This document shows, one piece after another, positions 16,428 to 24,953 of a stretch of 64,000 bases of DNA. Source of the stretch: PALSA-243 sp963743705. Lineage in GTDB: Bacteria; Acidobacteriota; Terriglobia; Bryobacterales; Bryobacteraceae. Both the position numbers and the translations under genes were made by a program. The DNA lies in assembly GCA_963743705.1 (NCBI GenBank), contig CAVUQS010000012.1, positions 124,001-188,000 on the forward strand, read 5' to 3'. Numbering within the stretch: position 1 is the stretch's first letter; each line of letters starts with the position of its first letter. A model generated the notes under the pieces. The model saw only the letters and a program-made list of their open reading frames with translations. It was not told the DNA's origin and did no database searches.

Positions 16428-16489
16428 GTAGCACTTCGTAACACTTTTCGAAAACCCTTCGCCTCTCCGTAACACTTCCGTAGCACTTC
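16428..16489 (+). repeat. Right arm-type integrase sites (4 copies of GTARCACTT)
   Basis: GTAGCACTTC at 16428, GTAACACTTT at 16438, GTAACACTTC at 16469 and GTAGCACTTC at 16480, all in the same orientation and matching the three copies at 320-359. Spacings 10, 31 and 11 are close to whole helical turns. They lie 58 bases before attR and with the left set would flank the core in the circular attP. Confidence 0.75.
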
Positions 16490-16546
16490 ACAGAAGAAAA
16501 ACTCGTTTGTTTTCAGCGGCAGTGTCGGTAAGTGATTGTGTTTTCG

Positions 16547-16594
16547 ACCTTGACACGGTAGAGGTCTCCAGTTCGAGTCTGGGCGGGCCCACCA
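16547..16594 (+). repeat. attR: 48-bp copy of tRNA-Val 3' half
   Basis: Exact copy of 234-281, lacking the D arm and 5' acceptor strand, so it is not a tRNA. Host sequence begins at 16595, and the next host gene starts 87 bases later. Confidence 0.93.
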
Positions 16595-16680
16595 CTCCAA
16601 TTTCCCACCGCCGCGGCCAACGCTACAATACGGACATCCATTCCTCCGCTGGGGCGCGTGGAATCGAAATGGGGTGTACG

Positions 16681-18807
16681 ATGCAGCTTGTTCCGAAACG
16701 GAACGCGTTTCTTCTGGCGTTGATCGCCGGGATCACAGTCGGGGTCTTAGCCCTCGGGTCGCAAGGGCCTCCGGCATCGGCGGACCGATACCAGTGGCTG
16801 GAAGATGTTTCCGGCGAGCGATCCATGGCTTGGGTCAAAACGGAAAATGAGCGCACGGCCAAAGCGCTCGAGAGCGATCCTCATTACGCGGCGCTGAAAG
16901 CAGACGCGCTCAAGGTGCTGGAGTCTCCCGAACGGCTGCCGTTCCCCTCCATCAACGGCGACGATATCTACAACTTGTGGCAGGATGCGGCGCATGTTCG
17001 AGGAATTTTGCGCCGGACCTCCGTTGCCGATTACCTCACCACGCAACCGCACTGGCAAACTGTGCTCGATTACGACGCGCTCGGCAAACGCGACAATCAA
17101 AAATGGGTGCAGCGCGGACGCTCGTGCCTTTACCCTGGCAATGAGATCTGCATGGTTGAACTCTCGGCCGGCGGCGAAGATGCAGTCACCATGCGCGAGT
17201 TCAATCTGAAAACCGGTCAGTTTGTCGCCGGCGGCTTTTCGTTGCCCCGGTCGAAACAATCCGTGACCTGGGTCGACAAAGATACGCTGCTCGTCGGGAG
17301 AGACTGGGGTCCCGGCTCCATGACCAAGGCGGGCTATCCGTTTGTGATCAAGCTCTGGAAGCGCGGCCAATCGCTCGAACAGGCGACGGAAGTTTACCGC
17401 GGCGTTCAGACCGACAATACCGCAGGAGCCGAAACCTTGCACGACGGCGAGGGACATCAGGCCACGTTTCTTTTTCGGTCCCTGAATTTTTTTGAGGCGG
17501 AAACGTCGATGATGACGCCCGCTGGAATCAAGCGGGTCGCCGTGCCGCGTAAGTCGAACATCGATGACTTACTCAACGGGCAACTCATTGTCTCCATCGA
17601 AGAGGATTGGAAGCTGGATAGCGGGAAGGTTCTGCCCCAGGGTTCGGTGGTTTCGCTGGATCTGGAGGCCGTGACGAAAGATCCGCTTCATCTAAAGCCT
17701 GTACCCGTGTTCACTCCCACCGCTACTGAATTTGCGCAGAGCGTGGCGGGAACCAGGAATCATCTGATCGTTACCACCCTGGAAAATGTGCAGGGACGGG
17801 CCTACGCGTATTCGCTCGGCGCGAAAGGCGCGTGGACCGTGAAGAAACTGCCCGTGCCGGACAATCGCGCCGTTTCCATCACGAGCGTAAACTGGCGCGA
17901 CGACCGGTTCTTTCTTTCGCTGACCGGCTTTCTGACTCCCTCATCGCTGCTGCTGGGCGACGCCGCGACCGGCGAGTTGAAGGCGGTGAAGGCCTTGCCG
18001 CCGCAGTTCGACGCGTCCCGGGACGTCGTCGAACAACTGAGCGCGGTCTCCAAGGATGGAACGAAGGTTCCTTATTTCGTCGTGCACCGGAAGGACCTGC
18101 GCTATGACGGCTCCAACCCCACGCTGCTCTACGCATATGGCGGCTTTCAGATTTCCGAGACTCCCACCTACTCGGCCACGCTAGGTAAGCTCTGGCTCGA
18201 GCGCGGCGGCACGTATGCGCTGGCGAACATCCGCGGCGGCGGCGAATTTGGTCCCGCATGGCATGACGCCGGCCTCAAGACCCACAGGCAACGCATCTAT
18301 GACGACTTCGCGGCCGTTGGCCAGGACCTGGTGACGCGCCGGATCACGTCGCCGAGGCGCTTGGGAATTCAGGGCGGGTCCAATGGCGGATTACTCATGG
18401 GCGTGGAAATGACACAGCATCCAGAGATGTGGAATGCGGTGCTGATTCAAGTGCCGCTGCTGGATATGCTGCGCTTCGAGCAGATCGCCGCAGGCGCATC
18501 CTGGGTGGGTGAATACGGCTCGGTCTCCGTTCCCGAAGAACGCGCGTTTCTCGCGTCGATCTCCCCTTACAACCAGCTCAAGCGCGACGCGAAATACCCG
18601 GTGCCGTTGATCACGACGACCACCAAGGACGACCGCGTTGGCCCGGTGCACGCCCGAAAGTTCGCGGCCAGGATGGAAGAATTCGACAAGCCATTCTTCT
18701 ATCAGGAGATCGTGGAGGGCGGCCACAGCAACGGCGCCGATCTGAAAGAACAGGCCGGAAGCCTCGCTCTGCAATACACGTATCTCACGCACAAGCTGAT
18801 GGACTAA
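16681..18807 (+). CDS. Prolyl oligopeptidase family serine peptidase (S9), secreted
   Basis: 708 residues with a signal segment (LLALIAGITVGVLALGS). Cleaves short peptides after Pro, or related bonds, in the periplasm or outside. The N-terminal beta-propeller covers roughly residues 60-430; the alpha/beta-hydrolase domain holds the nucleophile in LGIQGGSNGGLLMG (about residue 564), the Asp in TTKDDRVGP (about 649) and the His in EGGHSNGADL (about 680). ANIRGGGEFGPAWH is the usual S9A loop. ATG 16681 was chosen because GGGGTG lies just before it and the signal follows at once; an upstream ATG at 16669 is possible. First host gene right of attR. Confidence 0.9.
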   Translation: MQLVPKRNAFLLALIAGITVGVLALGSQGPPASADRYQWLEDVSGERSMAWVKTENERTAKALESDPHYAALKADALKVLESPERLPFPSINGDDIYNLWQDAAHVRGILRRTSVADYLTTQPHWQTVLDYDALGKRDNQKWVQRGRSCLYPGNEICMVELSAGGEDAVTMREFNLKTGQFVAGGFSLPRSKQSVTWVDKDTLLVGRDWGPGSMTKAGYPFVIKLWKRGQSLEQATEVYRGVQTDNTAGAETLHDGEGHQATFLFRSLNFFEAETSMMTPAGIKRVAVPRKSNIDDLLNGQLIVSIEEDWKLDSGKVLPQGSVVSLDLEAVTKDPLHLKPVPVFTPTATEFAQSVAGTRNHLIVTTLENVQGRAYAYSLGAKGAWTVKKLPVPDNRAVSITSVNWRDDRFFLSLTGFLTPSSLLLGDAATGELKAVKALPPQFDASRDVVEQLSAVSKDGTKVPYFVVHRKDLRYDGSNPTLLYAYGGFQISETPTYSATLGKLWLERGGTYALANIRGGGEFGPAWHDAGLKTHRQRIYDDFAAVGQDLVTRRITSPRRLGIQGGSNGGLLMGVEMTQHPEMWNAVLIQVPLLDMLRFEQIAAGASWVGEYGSVSVPEERAFLASISPYNQLKRDAKYPVPLITTTTKDDRVGPVHARKFAARMEEFDKPFFYQEIVEGGHSNGADLKEQAGSLALQYTYLTHKLMD

Positions 18808-18825
18808 TCGGCCGCCCAGTTACGG

Positions 18826-21800
18826 CTATTCGACGGCGACGAACATCGTATTGCTGGCTGCCACGGATCTGTCGGCGCGAGTCATTTCCAACCTGATTGG
18901 CGCTGCGTCGCTGGCTATTCCAGGCGGAACGACCACGGCAATCTCACATTGCCCCGGGGACTGCGCGGGATAGATCGAAGCCACGGTGGCGTATGTCTGG
19001 CCGAATTGCACCTGGAGACGGCCGAGGGTTGCGGAAGAATTGCAGTCGATGCCCGTCGCCCGCAACAGCAGCGTGTCGCCGGCCACCGCCGGGCTTGCCG
19101 CATACAACGGAGAAGAGACGGAAGCGAGTTCGGAAGAGCCTTCGCGTACGGCGAAAGCCACCTTTCCAGTGGACGCGCGGGCTGCAAAAATTCCCGGCGC
19201 GGTATCCTGCATCTGCGAATGAATGGCTTCGGATCGTCCCGCGGAAGTTTCCACCAAGAGGTCGAGCGGCGTGCCGGCGGGCAGATCGGGGCAAACAAAA
19301 TCAAGCCGATCTTCCGATGCCAACACGACCGCGGCCGGTTTGCCGTTTACCAGGACCGAGCCAGGGTTGGAGCCGCTCATCAGAAAGGTTCCGCGAACCG
19401 CCGCGAGCGATCCGGGTGTGCACGCAGCGGGGGCGGATGCGTTGGCGCCATTTTCGAGAGTCCGCACGGCCGGGAAGTTCCGGCGGGCGGCTAATCCTGT
19501 CTTGCCCGAACCTCGAACGCCGGGCGCGGCTTCCCCGCTTTTTGGCGAGTTCTCTGCCGCCGGCGCGCTCACGGTTTGGGTAATCTCGCCTGTCTCCGAC
19601 TTGACTGTGACTATTGCCGATTCGCCACTCGCGCCGGCATCGGCCTCAACTTCGAATCGGAATTTGTTCTGGCCAAGGCGAGGCCCAGAGGAAGGTGGTA
19701 CGTGCAAGTGAGTGGAGGAACTGAGAACGCGGAACCGCCGGGTGTCCTCGCCGCTCGGCGCACTGAGTTGCACTTCGCAAACCATCCGGCCACTCTCGCT
19801 CTGACTGTCCGGCGCGCATTTCAGAGCTGTTGGCTGCGAGGGCTGCAACGCCAAGCCGGCGGACCTCGCTTGGGCGGACTGGGCTTGGATATTTGAGGTC
19901 TGCGTTGCAGCCGGCGATGCAAGCGTCGCGCTCACCGTCGTGCCCTGTAGTGTTGCCGATACCACCGCCGTGCCGGTAAACGCGGCCGTAGCCGTCACCG
20001 CGAAGCCAGTGTTGAAGCCACCTGTCAGCACCGTAACCGTCGGTGGAACAGTCACCTCACTGTTATTCGAAGACAAACTGATCGTGGAAGGCGCGGCCGC
20101 CGGATTCATGAGCACAACGTAACAACTTACCGTCGTCCCGGGAGAAAGAGTGGGAGAAGTGCAGATCATCAGATAAAGGGACGATGGCGGCTGCGGGGGA
20201 GTCAGATTCAGGCTCACCGTAGTGGACGTCGAATTCCACAAAGCGGTAATGACCGCGCTTTGAGAGGAAGTGAAAGACAATGCGCTCGCCTGAAATTGGG
20301 CAGACGTTTGCCCCTGGCTGATCGCCAGGCTTTGGGGCACGGTGATGAGGCTGTTGTTGGACGTAAGCGTGACGGTTGCTCCTGCCGACGGAGCTGCCTG
20401 GTTTAGGGTAACCGTGCAGAGGTCGCTCGCGCCTGGAGCCACAGTCTGCGAGTCGCAAGTGACCGACGAGATCACTCCCGGGGCGGTCCAGGATAAAGCG
20501 AAAGACTGCGAAGTTCCGTTGAGCGACGCCGTAATGCTGCTGCTTCCGGAAGAGGAAGTGAAAGACGACGCGTTCGCCTGAAATTGGCCAGACGTTTGCC
20601 CCGGGCTGATCGCTACGGTGGGGGGCACGGTGATGAAGCTGTTGCTGGACGTAAGCGTGACGGTTGCGCCTCCCGCCGGCGCTGCCTGGTTCAGGGTAAC
20701 CGTGCATACGTCGCTCGCGCCCGGAACCACAGTCGGCGAGCTGCAGGTTACGGACGAAATCGCTCCCGGGGTTCCCGGGGCGGTCCAGGAAAACGCGAAA
20801 GACTGCGAAGTCCCGTTTAGCGACGCCGTAACGCTGCCGCTTCCGGAACTGGTAATCGACCCGGCGGTGAGATGGAATGAGGTATCGCTCAGTCCCGCTG
20901 CAACCACGACGGAGGTAGGGACCGTAAGGAGCGCGCCGGCGCCATTCAACAGGGTTACGGTTAAGCCCCCGGTCCCGGCGGGCTTCGTGAGAATCACCGC
21001 GCACGTGGCCGACCCCCCTGACGTCAGCGTCGCGGGCACGCACTGCAAGAGTTGCACTCCGGGTAATCCGCCCGAGGCCAAGCCGAATGACGCGGTGGAA
21101 CCGTTGAGTGAGGCGGCGATCGTCGCCGTTTGATCGGTAAAAGCACTTCCCGCCACCGCCTGAAACGTCGCGCTGGAACCTCCCGCCGCCACCGCAACCG
21201 AACCCGGGACTGAGACGGAGGCCGTCGAGCTCGAAAGTTGCACCGCAACTCCGCCGGCGCCGGCCGGCATGTTCAAACTAACCGTACAGGCCGTGGAATT
21301 GCCCGCCAAAAGCAGACCTGAGGCGCAAGTCAACCCAGTCACTATGGGAGCAATGGTGACGTTAATCGAACCCGCTGTCATAGCGACGGAGATCGGCGAT
21401 GCCGTGGGCGAAGCGCCCAGCGCGTTCGAAAGGCTAATCGCAGTTACGCCCGCGGGAGCACTGGCTGTCAGCGATGCGGAGATCGTCGCGAGCGTGCCAT
21501 TGGCGATGATGTTAGAATTCGTGCCCTCGGCAATACAGGTATAAAAGCTAATTCCGCTCGAGCAACTGATAGATTTACCCCCCGATAACGCCGAGGAACC
21601 TGCCACGACGTTTAAACCGACGATCGCCGAGGGTGGATAATTGATGGTCCACTGCACACCCGCCGGTTCCTGACCGGCAGGCGAGTTGATGGAAAGGGTT
21701 AACGACGCGACTCCCGAAGGAACGCCGCTGCCCGCGGACAACTGTAAAGATGTTTGTGAATACGAGGAAAGCGCAAGCGCAAGCGTACTGAATATGACAA

Positions 21801-21828
21801 CAATAATGCGACTTATGATCTTATACAT
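18826..21828 (-). CDS. Large secreted repeat protein with cohesin-like and TIGR03437-like domains
   Basis: 1000 residues with signal peptide (IISRIIVVIFSTLALALSSY). Residues about 30-165 resemble a cohesin-type beta-sandwich (SLTLSINSPAGQEPAGVQWT and NGTLATISASLTA). The middle holds four to six Ig-like repeats of about 95 residues, each with a Cys pair, ASDVCTVTLNQAAPAGGATV-type strands and a QTSAQFQA turn; two neighbouring copies (about 350-540) are very similar. The C-terminal 230 residues (AVRGTFLMSGSNPGSVLVNG and later PVAVVVPPGIASDAA-like strands) match the Solibacter C-terminal domain TIGR03437. It is probably a surface or extracellular-matrix protein; binding partner unknown. The stop is 18 bases from the convergent peptidase gene. 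Confidence 0.75.
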   Translation of the reverse strand: MYKIISRIIVVIFSTLALALSSYSQTSLQLSAGSGVPSGVASLTLSINSPAGQEPAGVQWTINYPPSAIVGLNVVAGSSALSGGKSISCSSGISFYTCIAEGTNSNIIANGTLATISASLTASAPAGVTAISLSNALGASPTASPISVAMTAGSINVTIAPIVTGLTCASGLLLAGNSTACTVSLNMPAGAGGVAVQLSSSTASVSVPGSVAVAAGGSSATFQAVAGSAFTDQTATIAASLNGSTASFGLASGGLPGVQLLQCVPATLTSGGSATCAVILTKPAGTGGLTVTLLNGAGALLTVPTSVVVAAGLSDTSFHLTAGSITSSGSGSVTASLNGTSQSFAFSWTAPGTPGAISSVTCSSPTVVPGASDVCTVTLNQAAPAGGATVTLTSSNSFITVPPTVAISPGQTSGQFQANASSFTSSSGSSSITASLNGTSQSFALSWTAPGVISSVTCDSQTVAPGASDLCTVTLNQAAPSAGATVTLTSNNSLITVPQSLAISQGQTSAQFQASALSFTSSQSAVITALWNSTSTTVSLNLTPPQPPSSLYLMICTSPTLSPGTTVSCYVVLMNPAAAPSTISLSSNNSEVTVPPTVTVLTGGFNTGFAVTATAAFTGTAVVSATLQGTTVSATLASPAATQTSNIQAQSAQARSAGLALQPSQPTALKCAPDSQSESGRMVCEVQLSAPSGEDTRRFRVLSSSTHLHVPPSSGPRLGQNKFRFEVEADAGASGESAIVTVKSETGEITQTVSAPAAENSPKSGEAAPGVRGSGKTGLAARRNFPAVRTLENGANASAPAACTPGSLAAVRGTFLMSGSNPGSVLVNGKPAAVVLASEDRLDFVCPDLPAGTPLDLLVETSAGRSEAIHSQMQDTAPGIFAARASTGKVAFAVREGSSELASVSSPLYAASPAVAGDTLLLRATGIDCNSSATLGRLQVQFGQTYATVASIYPAQSPGQCEIAVVVPPGIASDAAPIRLEMTRADRSVAASNTMFVAVE

Positions 21829-22074
21829 AAATTTCGGGATTGGCGTCTCAGTGTAGCCTCAAACGAAAATCAGGCCAACTATTTATTTGATAAATTTTGG
21901 GGCGAAATACAACGCTACAACAAGCAAATGCCAAATCGGTGAGTCTTTTCGCAGTTTGGCTCGCGCGATGTACGGCGGCTTACAGTTTTACAGGTGTATT
22001 CCTTAAGGAGAGAAGGGCTCGAGAACGTCAAGGGCCGAGGATCTGGAGTGAAATTGGCGGCGCTTTTTGCAACG

Positions 22075-22857
22075 CTATTCAAATAAATCCGGTTCTTGGG
22101 CGCTGATCATTTTCCACATCGGCTGATATTGGAACCAGCCGTTGAAGGGCCCCGCCACCTGGCTCCGCGTCGTCAACGCATGCTCGCGGGAAATCAGGAT
22201 CGGTTTGCCGGCGGCTTCCGCCATCAACTGCACCTGGCAGCTTCGCTCCATGGTGATGAACCACCACGCCGCTTCATCCACCGTCTCGCCCACCGTCAAC
22301 AGCCCATGATTGCGCAGAATCACCGCCTTGCGGTGGCCCAGCGCCTGCGCAATGCGGTCGCCTTCGGCGGTTTCGTAGACCACGCCCGTGAAGTCGTCGA
22401 AGAGCGCGTGATCGTCATAGAAGGCGCATGCGTCTTGCGTAATAGGTTCGAGCAGGCGTCCGAGCGACGCCCACGCTTTGCCGTGGACGGAATGGGCATG
22501 CGCCGCCGCCACTGTATCCGGCCGCGCCGCGTGCACGCGGGAATGAATCGCAAAGGCAGCGGTATTCACGTGATGGTTGCCTTCGATCACTTCCCCCTGT
22601 TCGTTGACCAGCACCAGATCGGAAGCGCGAATCTGAGAGAAGTGCATGCCGAACGGATTCACCCAGAACCAATGCTGGTGCTCGGGGTCGCGCACGGTGA
22701 TGTGGCCGGCCACGCCTTCATCGAATCCAAAGCGCGCGAACAGGCGAAAGGCGCCCGCCAGATGCACCTTGCGATGGCGGCGCTCTTCTTCCTTCGTGGC
22801 AAAGGTTGGAGGCCCCTCCAAACCCTTAATTCGTCCCGGCGCTTCGGCTTCAGTCAT
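22075..22857 (-). CDS. Class II aldolase/adducin family protein
   Basis: 260 residues. FGFDEGVAGHITVRDPEHQH, then NTAAFAIHSRVHAARPDTVA with AAHAHSVHGKAWASLG (zinc His residues), and AVILRNHGLLTVGETVDEA (third His) are the class II aldolase signature. Members split phosphorylated sugars (fuculose, rhamnulose, ribulose) or epimerise or decarboxylate them. Here no sugar kinase is adjacent; it lies 41 bases after the SDR gene in the same direction, so the two probably form an operon acting on a sugar or sugar acid. Short Met N-terminus (MTEAEAPGRIKG). Exact substrate cannot be read. Confidence 0.85.
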   Translation of the reverse strand: MTEAEAPGRIKGLEGPPTFATKEEERRHRKVHLAGAFRLFARFGFDEGVAGHITVRDPEHQHWFWVNPFGMHFSQIRASDLVLVNEQGEVIEGNHHVNTAAFAIHSRVHAARPDTVAAAHAHSVHGKAWASLGRLLEPITQDACAFYDDHALFDDFTGVVYETAEGDRIAQALGHRKAVILRNHGLLTVGETVDEAAWWFITMERSCQVQLMAEAAGKPILISREHALTTRSQVAGPFNGWFQYQPMWKMISAQEPDLFE

Positions 22858-22898
22858 AAGCTAAGAATACAAATTTCGCGCCGGCTTGAAAAGAGGCA

Positions 22899-23666
22899 TC
22901 AACGCTTCACCGGATTGCGCCCGATCATTGGAAACTGTTCCAGCTCGATGGTATTTCCCGAAAGCGGCCAACTATCGCTCGAACACCAATAGAGCGCCGC
23001 CGCCGCGATCGCCTCAGGGCTGGTCATCGTCCCGAATGGAACCGAGTCCGCCGGCGGATGCAGATGCCAATTTTCCTTCAGCCCATCGCGGATCTTGATC
23101 TCATATTCGTTGCGCGTCAGAATCCAGCCCAGCACAAAGTGATTGACTCGCACCCCATGGGTGGACCAGGCATCGGCCAGGTTCCGCGACATCGTATGCA
23201 GCGCGCCCTTCGAGATGCTGTACGGCAGCAACCCGGCTTCGCCACAGTATCCGTTGATGGAACCGATATTCAAAATGCAGCCGCCGCTCTGTTTCAACGC
23301 CGGAAAAGCCTCCTTGCACAGCAGGAACGGCGCACGAACATTCACCGCCAGGATCCGGTCAAACACCTCTGCCGTAGTCGCCTCCGCGCTGGCGCGCTCC
23401 ATCGTCGCCGCGTTGTTCACCAGCACGTCGAGCCTGCCGAAGCGCGCCAACGCCGCTTCAACGAGCCGCCGCGGCGCATCGATGTCGGAAAGGTTGTCGT
23501 AGACAAGGTGAGCTTGCCGGCCGTGGCCAGCGGCGTCCCAGGCCAGCGAACCCTCCAACCCCGTCACCAGCACCGAAGCCCCTTCCGCCAGAAAAAGCCG
23601 CGCCATCGCCTCTCCGATGCCGCAGGTAGAGCCCGTGATGAGACAAATTTTATCTTTCAGTTTCAC
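22899..23666 (-). CDS. Short-chain dehydrogenase/reductase (SDR)
   Basis: 255 residues, NAD(P)-dependent oxidoreductase with a Rossmann fold. Cofactor motif LITGSTCGIGEA (TGxxxGIG), the NNA motif in DVLVNNAATMER, the catalytic Ser in NIGSINGYCGE and Y/K in LPYSISKGAL are all present. The start is a GTG at 23666 with AAGGA seven bases upstream. It is divergent from the enolase-superfamily gene across 47 bases, and upstream of the class II aldolase. Its role is probably oxidation of a sugar or sugar acid. Confidence 0.88.
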   Translation of the reverse strand: MKLKDKICLITGSTCGIGEAMARLFLAEGASVLVTGLEGSLAWDAAGHGRQAHLVYDNLSDIDAPRRLVEAALARFGRLDVLVNNAATMERASAEATTAEVFDRILAVNVRAPFLLCKEAFPALKQSGGCILNIGSINGYCGEAGLLPYSISKGALHTMSRNLADAWSTHGVRVNHFVLGWILTRNEYEIKIRDGLKENWHLHPPADSVPFGTMTSPEAIAAAALYWCSSDSWPLSGNTIELEQFPMIGRNPVKR

Positions 23667-23713
23667 TGAGGGTTCCTTACCTATACTATGTAACTGGCTG
23701 GAGGTTCCGCGCC

Positions 23714-24950
23714 ATGAATCGACGATCGTTTCTTTCTTCCGCCGCCATCGCCGCGGCTGCCGCGCCCGCGGTCCAAACGCCCGCCCGCGCCGCGGCCGCC
23801 AAGATGAAGATCACCCGCGTGCGCGTTTACACGCCGCCCGATCTCAACCAGCTCTTCAATCAGAGCAACATGGTGGTCACCGTGGAAACCGATGCCGGCA
23901 TCACCGGCGTGGGCGAAGGCGGCGCCAAGGACACACTCGAACAATGCGCCGGGCGGTTGATCGGCCAGGATCCGCATTACATCGAGCACCTTTGGCAGGA
24001 TATGTCGCGCTCGTTCTTCTATCCGCCCGGCCGCGAAAAGCTGCACGCTCTCGGCGCGCTCGATCTCGCCCTCTGGGACATCCAAGGCAAAGTGCACGGC
24101 TTGCCCGTGCACGCGTTGCTCGGCGGCATGGTGCGCAACTATTGCGAGTGCTACAACACCGCCGGCGCAGATTCCCACCATCAAGCCCGGCATGGGCGTT
24201 CGCGAGCGCGCCCACGCGACCGTGGAAGCCGGCTACCGCGCCTTTCGCATGGGCGCCGCCGATTTGCGCACGGGCACTACGTTCAACACGCGCGAGCGTC
24301 TCAATCAGGTCCTGAAAGACTGCGAGGAAGCGCGCGCCGGCGTCGGCGAGAATGGCGATTTCTGCATCGACTTCCACCAGCGCTTCGATCTCGCCGAAGC
24401 CATCCGCGGCTGCGAGTTGATCGAGCATACGGCGCCGTTTTTCGTCGAGGACCCCGTCCGCACCGAAGCCTTTCAGCAGGATCTGCCTATTCTCCGGCGC
24501 TCCGTCAAAGTCCCCATTGCCGCGGGCGAAGAGTGGGGCAACCGTTGGGACTTCAACCGCATCGTCGAAGAGCACGACATCGATTTTCTGCGCGCCACCC
24601 TGCCCAACGTCGGCGGCATCACCGAGATGCTGAAGGTGATGGCGATTTGCGAAACGCACTTCGTAGGCATCGTGCCGCACTTCACCGGCCCCATCGCCAC
24701 CGCCGCGCTGGTGAATACGCTCGGCACATTCAGCGGCCCGGTGCTGATGGAATACAACTTCGAAGGCCGCCCCAATCCGCAAGTGCCCGTTTGCCTCGAT
24801 TTCAAACAGGGCAAGCTCTACCCGAACGACCGCCCGGGTCTTGGGGTGGAACTCGATATGAAGCAGCTAAAGATGATCGGTGAAGTGACCGAGCCCATCC
24901 GAAACCGGCAACTCTACTACCGGCCGGATGGCTCCATCACCAACTGGTAG
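23714..24950 (+). pseudogene. Enolase-superfamily sugar-acid dehydratase (DgoD/ManD-like), frameshifted
   Basis: The first frame (23714 to about 24165) has a Tat-type signal (MNRRSFLSSAAIAAAAA), then the N-terminal capping domain MKITRVRVYTPPDLNQLFNQ, and ends at CECYNTAG. The next residues AQIPTIKPGMGVRERAHATV lie in another frame that continues to 24950. It contains the metal and acid/base sites CIDFHQRFDLAEA (Asp and His), FFVEDPVRTEA (Glu) and PIAAGEEWGNRWD (Glu), plus IVPHFTGPIATAA (second His). The spacing and DFHQR fit galactonate/mannonate dehydratases of the mandelate racemase group. One single-base change restores about 412 codons, so it may be a sequencing error. Confidence 0.8.
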
Positions 24951-24953
24951 ACG

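Larger units (their letters stand above)
205..16594. mobile_element. Cryptic prophage integrated in tRNA-Val (about 16.3 kb)
   Basis: Boundaries are the exact 48-bp duplication of the tRNA 3' half (234-281 and 16547-16594). Inside lie phage-type genes: tyrosine integrase, tail tape measure, prohead-protease-like protein, excisionase-like protein, terminase large and candidate small subunits, serine recombinase, cold-shock-domain protein and replication initiator, mostly on the minus strand. Portal, major capsid, tail-tube and lysis genes were not recognised, and the integrase is broken, so the element should be unable to excise or form particles by itself. An IS5-type element and an ECF sigma factor on the plus strand interrupt the phage order between the protease and the terminase, where portal and capsid genes would be expected. 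Confidence 0.9.

Noticed and set aside
16281..16475. 64-codon minus-strand frame at the prophage right end
   Set aside because: It begins within the arm-site cluster and has no recognisable ribosome site or motif.
16547..16594. Second tRNA-Val gene
   Set aside because: Only the 3' half is present; the D arm and 5' acceptor strand are missing, so it is attR.
16507..16680. N-terminal extension of the prolyl oligopeptidase through attR
   Set aside because: It would translate tRNA-derived sequence; a signal peptide starts right after ATG 16681.
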